From: Pseudomonadota bacterium
GTDB taxonomy: Bacteria; Pseudomonadota; Alphaproteobacteria; Acetobacterales; Acetobacteraceae
NCBI GenBank assembly: GCA_021798915.1
Contig: JAJZBM010000004.1
Span: 124,001-188,000, forward strand
Reading direction: 5' to 3'
DNA length: 64,000 nucleotides
A program made the position numbers and the translations under genes. The notes below the pieces were generated by a model. The model searched no databases. It was not told the DNA's origin and saw nothing but the letters and a program-made list of their open reading frames with translations. Below are positions 16,417 through 24,910 of this stretch, one piece after another. The number at the start of each line of letters is the position of its first letter. The first letter of the stretch is position 1.

Positions 16417-16494
16417 GCCCCCTTCGATCTTTTACGAGAGAGTGCGGCACCCGCCCCGGGTGAGGCTGGCATTCGAGCAGGAGAGGCGTGAGCC

Positions 16495-16698
16495 ATGGCG
16501 GTCCCCAAAAGAAAAACCTCGCCCTCGCGGCGCGGCATGCGGCGCAGTCACGAGGCGTTGGGGCATGAAGCCCATGCCGAATGCCCGAATTGCGGCGAAT
16601 TGAAGCGCCCGCATCATGTTTGCAGCCATTGCGGCCATTATGACGGCCGCGAAGTGGCGCCGGCCGGCAAGGAGCTGAAGGGCGCCGTGCGCGCCTGA
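16495..16698 (+). CDS. rpmF: 50S ribosomal protein L32
   Basis: A 67-residue ribosomal protein bL32. It begins '[20 protein letters not shown]', the family signature, and keeps the zinc-type cysteine pairs 'CPNC' and 'CSHC' (the C+ form). Its zinc ligands suggest no zinc-independent replacement in this copy. A possible structured leader lies upstream. It is followed by plsX, the standard order. Confidence 0.98.
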   Translation: MAVPKRKTSPSRRGMRRSHEALGHEAHAECPNCGELKRPHHVCSHCGHYDGREVAPAGKELKGAVRA

Positions 16699-16770
16699 CG
16701 CCGGCATGGTGATGCCGCCCGCCCCCGGCTCGGCCCGAGTCCTGGCTCCGTTGCGGCCGGTGAGCCGCGC

Positions 16771-17865
16771 GTGAGCACCGCGCCGACCCTCGCGATCGAT
16801 GGCATGGGCGGCGACCATGCGCCGGAGGTCATCGTCGCCGGGCTTTCCATCGCCCTCGAACGCCATCCGGAGGCGCTTTTCCTGCTGTTCGGTGACGAGG
16901 CCCGGCTCACCCCGTTGCTCGCCCGCCATCCCCGGCTCGCCCGCGCGACCACGCTCCGCCACGCCGCCGAGGTGATCCCCGGCGACCTCAAGCCGACGGC
17001 GGCGCTTCGCCTCCGCCAGGCCTCGATGCGACTCGCGATCGACGCGGTCGCCGCCGGCGAGGCGCAGGGGGTGGTCTCGGCGGGGAATACCGGGGCGCTG
17101 CTGACGCTCGCCAAAATCGTCCTCAAGACCCTCCCCGGCATCGACCGCCCGGCGATGGCCGGCATCGCGCCCTCGGCGCGCGGCGACGTGGTGATGCTCG
17201 ATCTCGGCGCCAATGTGCAGTGCGATGCCCGCAACCTGGTCGAATTCGCGGTGATGGGCGATGTCTTCGCGCGGGTGACCCTCGGCCTGCCGGCGCCGCG
17301 CATCGGCCTCCTCAATGTCGGCGCCGAGGAGATGAAGGGCGATGAGCGGCTGCGCCAAGCGGCCGAAATCCTCAAGGAAAGTCCGATCGCGGCGCGGTTC
17401 CATGGCTTCGTCGAGGGCCACGACATCGCCGCCGGCACCACCGACGTGGTGGTGACCGACGGGTTCACCGGCAATGTCGCACTCAAGACCGGGGAAGGCG
17501 CGCTGAAGCTGATCGGGCAGTTGCTGCGCCAGGTGTTCACCGCCAGCGTCTCGGCGCGGATCGGCTATCTGCTGGCGAAATCGAGTCTCGAGCGGCTGCG
17601 CGAATGGCTCGACCCCAGGCGCTATAACGGCGCGGTGATGCTCGGGCTCAACGGCGTCGTGGTGAAATCGCATGGCGGCACCGACGCGGAAGGTTTCGCT
17701 CATGCGATGGATGTCGCGATGGACATGGTCTTGCACAATTTCAACGAGCGCATCCGCGAGGGGCTGAGCGGCGTGCTCGCCGCCCAAACCGCGAAAGACG
17801 AAGCCGCGAAAGACGAGGCGGCGAAGAAGCCCGCCGCCGCCGGTCTTGCCGATGCCGGGGGCTGA
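16771..17865 (+). CDS. plsX: Phosphate acyltransferase PlsX
   Basis: A 364-residue enzyme converting acyl-ACP to acyl-phosphate for PlsY in phospholipid synthesis. Recognised from 'LAIDGMGGDHAPEVIVAG', 'GVVSAGNTGALLTLA', 'DLGANVQCDARNL' and 'VVVTDGFTGNVALKTGEG'. The start is GTG at 16771. The C-terminal tail carries a 15-base in-frame repeat (AKDEA units) absent from the conserved core. It is followed by fabH five bases after the stop, so the two initiate fatty acid and phospholipid synthesis together. Confidence 0.96.
   Translation: MSTAPTLAIDGMGGDHAPEVIVAGLSIALERHPEALFLLFGDEARLTPLLARHPRLARATTLRHAAEVIPGDLKPTAALRLRQASMRLAIDAVAAGEAQGVVSAGNTGALLTLAKIVLKTLPGIDRPAMAGIAPSARGDVVMLDLGANVQCDARNLVEFAVMGDVFARVTLGLPAPRIGLLNVGAEEMKGDERLRQAAEILKESPIAARFHGFVEGHDIAAGTTDVVVTDGFTGNVALKTGEGALKLIGQLLRQVFTASVSARIGYLLAKSSLERLREWLDPRRYNGAVMLGLNGVVVKSHGGTDAEGFAHAMDVAMDMVLHNFNERIREGLSGVLAAQTAKDEAAKDEAAKKPAAAGLADAGG
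17791..17829 (+). repeat. 15-bp tandem repeat in the plsX 3' end
   Basis: Units GCGAAAGACGAAGCC (17791), GCGAAAGACGAGGCG (17806) and a degenerate third (17821) encode AKDEA-AKDEA-AKK. It lies outside the conserved PlsX fold. Confidence 0.8.
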
Positions 17866-17869
17866 TCGG

Positions 17870-18844
17870 ATGGCGCGGCATGCCGTTCTCGCCGGCGTCG
17901 GTGGCTATCTGCCGAAGCTGATCGTCACCAACGACGATCTCGCCCGCTCGCTCGACACTTCGGATGAGTGGATCCGCGAGCGCACCGGTATCCGCCAGCG
18001 CCACATCGCCGGCGCCGACGAAACCGCGGCGATGATGGCAACCGAGGCGGCGCGGGCGGCGCTGCGCCGGGCTGGCGCCGGGCCGGACGAGGTCGATGCC
18101 ATCATCCTGGCCACCAGCACCCCGGATCAGGCGTTTCCGGCGACCGCGACGCGCGTCCAGGCGGCGCTCGGCGTTGCACGCGGCTTCGCCTTCGACCTCT
18201 CCGCCGCCTGCTCGGGTTTCATCTATGCCCTCGCCGTCGCCGACGGGATGATCCGCGCTGGCCAAGCCTCGGGCGTCCTGGTGATCGGCGCCGAGGTCTA
18301 TTCGCGCATTCTCGACTGGCAGGACCGCACCACCTGCGTCCTGTTCGGCGACGGCGCCGGGGCGGTGTTCCTGCACGCCGCCGAAGGCCCCGCGACGCCC
18401 GATGCCCCCGGCGTGGTCTCGACCCATCTCCACGCCGATGGCCGCCACGGTGACATCCTCTATATCGATGGCGCGGTCGGCCAGCGCGAGCGGCCGGGGA
18501 CGCTCGCGATGAACGGCGCGGCGGTGTTCCGCCATGCCGTCGTCAACCTCGCTGCCGCGGTCGAGGAGGCGCTGGCCGCTAACCGGCTCGATCGCTCGGC
18601 CGTCGATTGGCTGGTGCCGCATCAAGCCAACCGGCGGATCATCGACGCCATGGGCAAGAAGCTCGGCCTCGCCCCGGAGCGGGTGGTGGTGACGATCGAC
18701 CGCCACGCCAATACCTCCGCCGCTTCGATCCCGCTCGCGCTCGCCGAGGCGGTGGGCGATGGCCGTATCCGCCCCGGCCATCTCGTGCTCATGGAGGCGC
18801 TCGGCGGCGGCCTCACCTGGGGCTCGGCGCTGGTCAGGATGTAG
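17870..18844 (+). CDS. fabH: 3-oxoacyl-ACP synthase III
   Basis: A 324-residue ketoacyl-ACP synthase that starts fatty acid chains from acetyl-CoA and malonyl-ACP. The catalytic triad is complete: Cys115 in 'LSAACSGF', His251 in 'LVPHQANRRI' and Asn281 in 'RHANTSAASIP'. The C-terminus 'GGGLTWGSALVRM' is typical. The ATG at 17870 follows the plsX stop by four bases; an upstream TTG within plsX is rejected. Confidence 0.96.
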   Translation: MARHAVLAGVGGYLPKLIVTNDDLARSLDTSDEWIRERTGIRQRHIAGADETAAMMATEAARAALRRAGAGPDEVDAIILATSTPDQAFPATATRVQAALGVARGFAFDLSAACSGFIYALAVADGMIRAGQASGVLVIGAEVYSRILDWQDRTTCVLFGDGAGAVFLHAAEGPATPDAPGVVSTHLHADGRHGDILYIDGAVGQRERPGTLAMNGAAVFRHAVVNLAAAVEEALAANRLDRSAVDWLVPHQANRRIIDAMGKKLGLAPERVVVTIDRHANTSAASIPLALAEAVGDGRIRPGHLVLMEALGGGLTWGSALVRM

Positions 18845-18944
18845 TCCGGCCCCGCTTGCGCAGCGAGGCGCAACGATGGCGCGGCAATCCCCTGATCCTA
18901 AGGCATTTCTTGACGAGGCCGCGGCTTTTGCCTAGCTTCGCGCG

Positions 18945-19250
18945 ATGGACACCGTGACGCGCGCGCATCTCGCCGAGACCATCTATACCGAGATCGGTCT
19001 CTCCCGCAACGATTCCGCCGATCTTCTAGAGACCCTGCTGGCGCGGATCGCGGCGGCGCTGGCCGAGGGCGAGACGGTGAAAATCAGCCGCTTCGGCACG
19101 TTTTCGGTCCGCCAGAAGGGCCGCCGGATCGGGCGCAACCCGAAAACCGGCGTCGAGGTGCCGATCCTGCCGCGCCGCGTCCTGGTGTTCCGCCCGAGCC
19201 AGGTGCTCAAGGCGCAGGTCAACGGCCACGATCTGCCGGATGAAGACTGA
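18945..19250 (+). CDS. ihfA: Integration host factor alpha subunit
   Basis: A 101-residue DNA-bending protein of the HU/IHF family. '[20 protein letters not shown]', '[20 protein letters not shown]' and '[12 protein letters not shown]' identify it. The proline-containing tip that wedges into DNA is in 'RNPKTG'. As IhfA it pairs with IhfB (not in the window) to bend DNA in transcription and recombination. The position after fabH and one base before merR is the standard arrangement and supports IHF-alpha over HU. Confidence 0.95.
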   Translation: MDTVTRAHLAETIYTEIGLSRNDSADLLETLLARIAAALAEGETVKISRFGTFSVRQKGRRIGRNPKTGVEVPILPRRVLVFRPSQVLKAQVNGHDLPDED

Positions 19251-19819
19251 TGAGCGGCAATCCGCCGGCAGGCGGCCGGCGCGACAGGGCCGCCGATCCG
19301 GCGTCGGTTGACGGCGCCGAGGAAGGGCGCACCAAACCACGCAAGGCGCCGAACGCCTTTCGCACCATCAGCGAGGTCGCCGACGATCTTCACATCCCGC
19401 AACACGTCCTGCGCTTCTGGGAGACCAAATTCCCGCAGGTCAAACCGCTGAAGCGCGGCGGCGGGCGGCGCTATTACCGGCCGGAGGATATCGCGCTTCT
19501 GCGCCGGATTTCCGGCCTGCTCTACGTCCAGGGCTACACCATCAAGGGGGTGCAGCGTCTGCTGCGCGAAGGCGGGGGAAAACTCGCCGATGACATCCCG
19601 CCGCCCTCGCCCGAGGATGCCGAGCCCGAATCGCCACCCGCGCCAGCCCCGGTCGCGCAGACCGAACTCCCCATCCCCGGCCTCGCCCCACCATCGTCGC
19701 GCGCCGCCCCCCGCCCCGTTGCGCGAAGCGGGGACGCGCCCTCCGAGGCCGAGCGCCTGCGCCTCGTGCTGGTCGAAACCCTTCGCTCGCTCGAGGATTT
19801 GCGCGCCCTGCTCGATTGA
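19250..19819 (+). CDS. MerR-family transcriptional regulator
   Basis: A 189-residue protein with a MerR-type winged-helix domain at about residues 38-106: '[20 protein letters not shown]', '[17 protein letters not shown]' and '[13 protein letters not shown]'. The rest is a Pro/Ala-rich linker and a short C-terminal helix, with no metal-binding cysteines. It is found next to ihfA in most alphaproteobacteria and may act on that operon, but the effector is unknown. It begins at the ATG overlapping the ihfA TGA by one base. Its stop codon lies inside a perfect 13-base tandem duplication. Confidence 0.9.
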   Translation: MSGNPPAGGRRDRAADPASVDGAEEGRTKPRKAPNAFRTISEVADDLHIPQHVLRFWETKFPQVKPLKRGGGRRYYRPEDIALLRRISGLLYVQGYTIKGVQRLLREGGGKLADDIPPPSPEDAEPESPPAPAPVAQTELPIPGLAPPSSRAAPRPVARSGDAPSEAERLRLVLVETLRSLEDLRALLD

Positions 19820-19836
19820 TCCCCTCGATTGATCCC
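19811..19836 (+). repeat. 13-bp perfect tandem duplication across the merR stop
   Basis: CTCGATTGATCCC occurs twice head to tail; the first copy contains the last codons and TGA of merR. The 13-base period is not a multiple of three, so such a duplication is tolerated only at or after the stop. Confidence 0.9.
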
Positions 19837-19859
19837 CAAGACGCCAGCGGCGATCGCGA

Positions 19860-20858
19860 TTACGGCTCTGCCGCCGGTGTATCGTCATAACACCCGGCGC
19901 GGCGGGCGCGTTCGCGGACCAGGGTGAGAATCGTGGCACAGGTCGGCATCGTCTGGCCGGTGAGCGCGCCGAGTTCGACCACCGCGCCGAGCAGCGCATC
20001 GATTTCCATTTTCCGGCCGCGTTCGAGATCCTGCAACATCGAGGTCTTGTGCGCGCCAACCGCGGCGGCGCCTTCGATACGCTTGTCGACGTCGATCGCA
20101 AACCGCACGCCGAGCGCCTCGGCGACACTCTGCGCCTCGACCATCATCGCCCGCGCGATGACGCGCAAATCCGCCACCCCGGCGAGACGGTCGAGGGTCG
20201 CGGTGGTGAGCGCCGAGAGCGGATTGAAGGCGAGATTACCCCACAGCTTGACCCAGATCTCATCGCGGATCCGCGGCCTGACCGGCGCCTTCAACCCAGC
20301 GCCGATCAAACAGCGCGACAGCGCCTCGATCCGCGCGCTGCTTCGGCCATCGGGCTCGCCGAGGCTGAAACGGTCGCCATAGCTATGCTCGATCACGCCA
20401 GGGGCGATCACCTCGGCGGCGGGATAGACGACGCAGCCGATGACCCGCGCGGGCGGCAGGAGATCCCATAAATCCCCCGCCGGATCGACGCTGCGCACCC
20501 GCCGGTCGCGCCACGGGCCATCGAGGCCGTAAAAATACCAGTAAGGGACGCCGTTGATGCCGGTCACCAGCATGGTCTCCGGCCCGAAGAGGCGCGCGAT
20601 CTCGGGCGCCGCCGCCGGCAGGGCATGGGCTTTCAACGTCACGATCACCGCGTCCTGCTTGCCGGCCGCGGAAGCCTCGGCCAGCGCCCGCACGCGCACC
20701 GTCTCGGTCCGGCCGCCGCTGATCAGGCGCACGCCGTCCGACTGCATTGCCGCGAGATGCGGGCCACGGGCGATGAAAGTGACCTCGCCCCCGGCCTGCG
20801 CGAGGCGGGCACCGAGAAAGCCGCCGATCGCGCCGGCGCCGAAAATCGCGATTTTCAT
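19860..20858 (-). CDS. Ketopantoate reductase family protein (PanE/ApbA)
   Basis: A 332-residue NADPH-dependent reductase with an N-terminal Rossmann motif 'MKIAIFGAGAIGGFLGARLA' and the C-terminal helical domain ('EIWVKLWGNLAFNPLSALT' with the catalytic lysine and asparagine, and 'HKTSMLQDLERGRKMEIDAL'). PanE itself makes pantoate for coenzyme A, but many paralogues act on other 2-keto acids. Its start overlaps the end of an oxalate-CoA-ligase-like gene by four bases, so a role on a related 2-oxo/dicarboxylic acid is as likely as pantothenate synthesis. Confidence 0.88.
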   Translation of the reverse strand: MKIAIFGAGAIGGFLGARLAQAGGEVTFIARGPHLAAMQSDGVRLISGGRTETVRVRALAEASAAGKQDAVIVTLKAHALPAAAPEIARLFGPETMLVTGINGVPYWYFYGLDGPWRDRRVRSVDPAGDLWDLLPPARVIGCVVYPAAEVIAPGVIEHSYGDRFSLGEPDGRSSARIEALSRCLIGAGLKAPVRPRIRDEIWVKLWGNLAFNPLSALTTATLDRLAGVADLRVIARAMMVEAQSVAEALGVRFAIDVDKRIEGAAAVGAHKTSMLQDLERGRKMEIDALLGAVVELGALTGQTMPTCATILTLVRERARRAGCYDDTPAAEP

Positions 20859-22390
20859 GCAACGAGGCCGAGTTTTTCGGCGAGCCCGATGCGTTGCAGC
20901 TTGCCCGTCGCCCCTTTCGGGATCTCGGCGAGAAAGACGATCTTCCGCGGCACCTTGAAGGGGGCCAGCCGTTTCGCGGCGAATTCGCGGATCTCCGCCT
21001 CGCTCGCCGCCGCGCCGTCACGCAGCACGATCGCCGCCGCCACTTCCTCGCCGAGCTTCGGGTGCGGCAGCGCGAAAGTGAGGCATTGCGCAACCGCCTG
21101 ATGGTCCATGATCACCGTATCGACCTCGATCGGGCTCACCTTCTCGCCGCCGCGGTTGATCAGCTCCTTCAGCCGGCCGGTGAGGCGGAGATAGCCGGCC
21201 GCGTCCATCACCCCCTGGTCGCCGGTGCGAAACCAGCCGCCGCTGAACGCCTCCGCATTGGCTTTCGGGTTGTTTTCATAGCCGGCGGTGACGTTGCGGC
21301 CGCGAATGACCACTTCCCCGATCTCGCCGCGCGGCAGGAGATGCCCGGCCCCATCCATGATCGCGATCTCCGGCCCGGCGGCGATGCCGACCGAGCCGGC
21401 GAAGTGCTGCGCCGGCGGCAGCGGGTTGGAAGCCATCTGATGCGCGGCCTCGGTCATGCCATAGGCCTCGATCACCGGCACGCCGAAACTCTCCTCCAAC
21501 GCCGCCATCACCTGCGGCGGCAGCGGCGAGGAGGAGGAGCGGATCAGGCGCAGCCGCCCGGCTTCGATCACCGCCCGGTTGCGCTCGGCGAGACCCAGAA
21601 TCGCCTGATGCATGGTGGGAACGGCGGTGTACCAGCTCGGCCGCGCCTCATCGAGCCAGGCGAAGACGCGGAATGCATTGAAGCCCGGCGTGCAACAGAC
21701 GCTGGCTCCGGCGCCGAGCGAGGAAAGCGTCGCCGCGATCAGGCCGTGGATGTGGAAAAGCGGCATGATGTTGAGGCAGACATCGTCGGGCACGAGATGC
21801 AGGGTCTCGCCGATGTGATAGGCCGAGGCGGTGACGTTGATCTGGCTGAGCGGGACGATTTTCGGCCGCGAGGTGGTGCCCGAGGTGTGCAGAACCAGCG
21901 CGATATCGCCGCCCGTGGCCGGGCCGGGCGCCGCCGGTGTGCCGGCGAGCGGGGTTTCCGGGGCGAGGGTGAAGCCGCCGGCCGGCCCGTCTTTCCCGGC
22001 CACCAGTTCGATCACCGGGATCGCGCGCGCTTTGGCGACCGCCCGCGCCGGGCTTTCCATCCCTTGTCCGATCACCAGAGCTTTCGCGTTGAGATCGCTT
22101 AGATAAAAATCGAATTCTTCGGCGCGATAGGCGGGGTTGAGCGGCGCGGTCGTCGCACCGGCGGCGATGGCGACGAAAGCCGCCGCCATCTCCGGCCCGT
22201 TCGGCAAAACGATCGCGACCCGGTCATTACGGCCGATCCCCATCCGGTTGAGCGCGGCAATGGTGGCGCGCGCCAACGCCCGAAGACCGCCATAGGAGAG
22301 CGCCCCGCGCCCCGGCGCCGCGATCGCCGGCGCGCCCTCGGCGCCACGCGCGAGAAGATCAAGGATGGTATCGGCGGGATAGGCGGTCAT
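20855..22390 (-). CDS. Acyl-CoA synthetase, oxalate-CoA ligase (AAE3/Pcs60)-like
   Basis: A 511-residue ANL-superfamily ligase. The AMP-binding motif is 'LHTSGTTSRPKIVPLSQ', the A5 core is 'EAYGMTEAAHQM', the hinge region is 'GWFRTGDQGVMDAAGYL', and the A10 lysine is in 'GATGKLQR'. The Ser in 'SGTTSRPK' and the run 'MPLFHIHGLIAATLSSLGAG' through 'TWYTAVPT'-like 'SWYTAVPTMHQAIL' match the AAE3/Pcs60 subgroup, which includes oxalyl-CoA synthetases. Oxalate as substrate is inference from this subgroup; no formyl-CoA transferase or oxalyl-CoA decarboxylase is in the window. A carrier gene is divergent to it. Confidence 0.85.
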   Translation of the reverse strand: MTAYPADTILDLLARGAEGAPAIAAPGRGALSYGGLRALARATIAALNRMGIGRNDRVAIVLPNGPEMAAAFVAIAAGATTAPLNPAYRAEEFDFYLSDLNAKALVIGQGMESPARAVAKARAIPVIELVAGKDGPAGGFTLAPETPLAGTPAAPGPATGGDIALVLHTSGTTSRPKIVPLSQINVTASAYHIGETLHLVPDDVCLNIMPLFHIHGLIAATLSSLGAGASVCCTPGFNAFRVFAWLDEARPSWYTAVPTMHQAILGLAERNRAVIEAGRLRLIRSSSSPLPPQVMAALEESFGVPVIEAYGMTEAAHQMASNPLPPAQHFAGSVGIAAGPEIAIMDGAGHLLPRGEIGEVVIRGRNVTAGYENNPKANAEAFSGGWFRTGDQGVMDAAGYLRLTGRLKELINRGGEKVSPIEVDTVIMDHQAVAQCLTFALPHPKLGEEVAAAIVLRDGAAASEAEIREFAAKRLAPFKVPRKIVFLAEIPKGATGKLQRIGLAEKLGLVA

Positions 22391-22550
22391 GGGCGAGCTC
22401 CAACATGTCTGTCACGGGGCAAGACTAGCAGATCGACCCCGAGAGTCAGCCACCGCCGGGCGCACGCTTTCGCGGATATGGGTCTCGGCCACGGCTTGCG
22501 CGGGCTCGGGGAGATGGCTATCAGCGCCCCCGGGAAGTGGAGATGGCATC

Positions 22551-23750
22551 ATGAACGAGAAACTTCGGCAACAGCGTCATGTCGTCGCGGCGTGCTATCT
22601 CGGCTGGACCCTCGATGCCTTCGATTTTTTCATCATGGTCTTCGTGCTGCGCGATATCGCCCGCACCTTCACCACCTCGATCACCGCCGTCACCTGGGCG
22701 ATCACGCTGACACTCGCGATGCGTCCGGTCGGCGCGTTCATCTTCGGGCGCATCGCCGATCGTTTCGGCCGCCGGCCGACCCTGATGGCCAATGTGCTCG
22801 CCTATTCGGTGCTCGAATTCGCCTCCGGCTTCGCCCCCGACCTCACGGTGTTCATCCTGCTCCGCGCGCTTTACGGCATCGCCATGGGCGGCGAATGGGG
22901 GGTCGGTGCCTCACTGACCATGGAAAGCGTGCCGACCCGCTGGCGCGGCACCGTCTCCGGCATTCTGCAAGCCGGCTATCCTTCCGGCTATCTGCTCGCC
23001 TCGGTGCTCTATCTCGCGATGCCGGTGCTCGGCTGGCGGGGGATGTTCATGGTCGGCGCGGTGCCGGCGCTATTGGTGTTCTATATCCGCCGCAACGTCC
23101 CCGAGAGCCCGGACTGGGCGGCGCGGCAGACCCGGCCGCGGGTCGGCTTCGCAACCGCGATCGGCCGCCATCTGCCGCTCGCGGTCTATGCCATCATCAC
23201 CATGACGGCGTTCAATTTTTTCAGCCACGGGACACAGGATCTCTATCCCAGCGCCTTCCTCGGCGGCCAGCACAAGCTCTCCGTCGCGACCATCTCGACC
23301 ATCGCCATCATCTATAACCTCGGCGCCATGGCCGGCGGCTTGCTGTTCGGCACGCTCTCGCAGCGGATCGGCCGTCGCGCCGCCATCGTCATCGCCGCCC
23401 TGCTGTCGCTGCCGGTGTTACCGCTCTGGGCGTTCGGCTCGACCCCGGTTGCGCTCGCCATCGGCGCTTTTCTGATGCAGGTCTGCGTCCAGGGCGCCTG
23501 GGGCGTCATCCCCGCCCATCTCAATGAGATTTCGCCGCCGGAAATCCGCGGCACTTTCCCCGGCGTCGTCTATCAGCTCGGCAATCTCCTCGCCTCCGCC
23601 AACGCCACCATCCAATCGACGATCGCCGATCACATGGGCCACACTTACAGCTACGCCCTGGCTGGCGTTGCCGCGATCGTCGCGGTCCTGATCGCCCTCC
23701 TGATCGGCTTCGGCGGCGAGGCGCGGCATCAGGAGATGGGCGGCGACTGA
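22551..23750 (+). CDS. MFS transporter, SHS-type (sialate/lactate carrier-like)
   Basis: A 399-residue carrier with about twelve membrane segments. The opening 'GWTLDAFDFFIMVFVL' with an acidic pair in helix 1, 'GRIADRFGRRPTLMANV' in the 2-3 loop and 'GGEWGVGASLTMES' are typical of the SHS family, which holds proton-coupled lactate, sialate and other carboxylate carriers. ATG 22551 has GGAG nine bases upstream; a longer frame upstream is rejected. It is divergent from the acyl-CoA ligase, suggesting it imports that ligase's carboxylate, which remains inference. Confidence 0.88.
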   Translation: MNEKLRQQRHVVAACYLGWTLDAFDFFIMVFVLRDIARTFTTSITAVTWAITLTLAMRPVGAFIFGRIADRFGRRPTLMANVLAYSVLEFASGFAPDLTVFILLRALYGIAMGGEWGVGASLTMESVPTRWRGTVSGILQAGYPSGYLLASVLYLAMPVLGWRGMFMVGAVPALLVFYIRRNVPESPDWAARQTRPRVGFATAIGRHLPLAVYAIITMTAFNFFSHGTQDLYPSAFLGGQHKLSVATISTIAIIYNLGAMAGGLLFGTLSQRIGRRAAIVIAALLSLPVLPLWAFGSTPVALAIGAFLMQVCVQGAWGVIPAHLNEISPPEIRGTFPGVVYQLGNLLASANATIQSTIADHMGHTYSYALAGVAAIVAVLIALLIGFGGEARHQEMGGD

Positions 23751-23763
23751 ACCGCCCTTCCCG

Positions 23764-24294
23764 TCACGCCAGCCGATCGGCGAATTGCTTGCGGAATTTT
23801 GCGACCTTGGGCGCGACCACCGCCGCGCAATAACCGGCGCTGGGGTTTTTCGCGAAATAATCCTGATGATACGCCTCGGCGGGATAGAACACCGCGAGCG
23901 GCGCGATTTCGGTGACCAGCGGCGCATCCCAGATGCCGGACGCGGCAATCTCCGCCATCACCCGCCGCGCCGCAGCGTCCTGCTCCGGCCCATCGGTCAG
24001 AATGATCGAGCGGTATTGGGTGCCGACATCGTGCCCCTGGCGGTTCGGCGTCGTCGGGTCGTGGATCGCGAAAAACAGCCGTAACATATCCTCATAGCCG
24101 ATCTCGGCGGGATCGAAAGCGATCCGCACCACCTCGGCATGGCCGGTGCGGCCGGTGCAGACCTGCTCATAGCTCGGCTGGGCGACGGTTCCGCCGGCAT
24201 AGCCGGAGACGACGCTGGCAACGCCGCGCACCCGGCGAAACACCGCATCAAGACACCAGAAACACCCGCCGCCCAGGGTTGCATACTCGGCCAC
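23764..24294 (-). CDS. msrA: Peptide methionine sulfoxide reductase MsrA
   Basis: A 176-residue reductase repairing methionine-S-sulfoxide. The catalytic 'GGGCFWC' is at residues 8-14, and the family run 'GYAGGTVAQPSYEQVCTGRT' and 'HDPTTPNRQGHDVGTQYRS' is intact. The resolving region keeps a C-terminal cysteine in 'AGYCAAVV'. The start is GTG at 24294. An AT-rich palindromic repeat lies immediately upstream, between it and ndk. Confidence 0.96.
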   Translation of the reverse strand: MAEYATLGGGCFWCLDAVFRRVRGVASVVSGYAGGTVAQPSYEQVCTGRTGHAEVVRIAFDPAEIGYEDMLRLFFAIHDPTTPNRQGHDVGTQYRSIILTDGPEQDAAARRVMAEIAASGIWDAPLVTEIAPLAVFYPAEAYHQDYFAKNPSAGYCAAVVAPKVAKFRKQFADRLA

Positions 24295-24310
24295 GGCCCG
24301 CCCCTCTCTT

Positions 24311-24352
24311 CAGAGAAAAAGTTTTTTGGTTCTTTTTTTCAAAAAAGAACCA
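24311..24352 (+). repeat. AT-rich palindromic repeat, family 1, copy D
   Basis: CAGAGAAAAAGTTTTTTG runs into the hairpin with arms GGTTCTTTTTT and AAAAAAGAACC (24328-24351). It lies between the ndk stop and the msrA start. It shares the G-C second stem pair and the A-T innermost pair with copy A, whereas copies B and C carry C-G at both positions. Confidence 0.75.
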
Positions 24353-24366
24353 CTTCCCTCCCCTTT

Positions 24367-24789
24367 TTACCCGGTAATTTCACTTCCGGCGAAGAAAAAC
24401 GCGATCTCGTTCGCAGCATTCTCCGCGCTATCGGAGCCGTGCACCGAATTGGCCTCGATATCTTCCGCGAATTCGGCGCGGATGGTGCCGGGGGCGGCTT
24501 TTTTCGGGTCGGTCGCGCCCATGATCTCGCGGTTGCGGGCGACCGCATTTTCCCCCTCCAGCACCTGCACGACCACCGGCCCGGAGGTCATGAAGGCGAC
24601 GAGGCCAGCGAAGAACGGGCGCTCGCGGTGGACGGCATAGAACGCCTCGGCCTGTTCGCGGCTGAGGCGGAGTCGCTTTTGGGCGACGATGCGCAGTCCG
24701 TTCGCCTCGAACACGGCGTTGATCCGCCCGGTGAGGTTGCGTCGGGTCGCGTCCGGCTTGATGATCGAGAGCGTGCGCTCGACGGGCAT
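24367..24789 (-). CDS. ndk: Nucleoside diphosphate kinase
   Basis: A 140-residue NDP kinase balancing NTP pools. The phosphorylated histidine is His117 in 'NSVHGSD'; '[17 protein letters not shown]' at the N-terminus and '[17 protein letters not shown]' are family motifs. ATG 24789 has AAGGA at the right distance; an upstream extension is rejected. It is divergent from the ABC-F gene. Confidence 0.97.
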   Translation of the reverse strand: MPVERTLSIIKPDATRRNLTGRINAVFEANGLRIVAQKRLRLSREQAEAFYAVHRERPFFAGLVAFMTSGPVVVQVLEGENAVARNREIMGATDPKKAAPGTIRAEFAEDIEANSVHGSDSAENAANEIAFFFAGSEITG

Positions 24790-24910
24790 GGCTTGATCCT
24801 TCGTTGTGACGGCGGGAGATGGGGCGGGCTTTATCCGCTCAGCCTCGATACCGCAAGCCCGGCGCATACCGGCTCTTGCTCATCGGCGTCAGCCGGGCGA
24901 TCCAGGGCGC

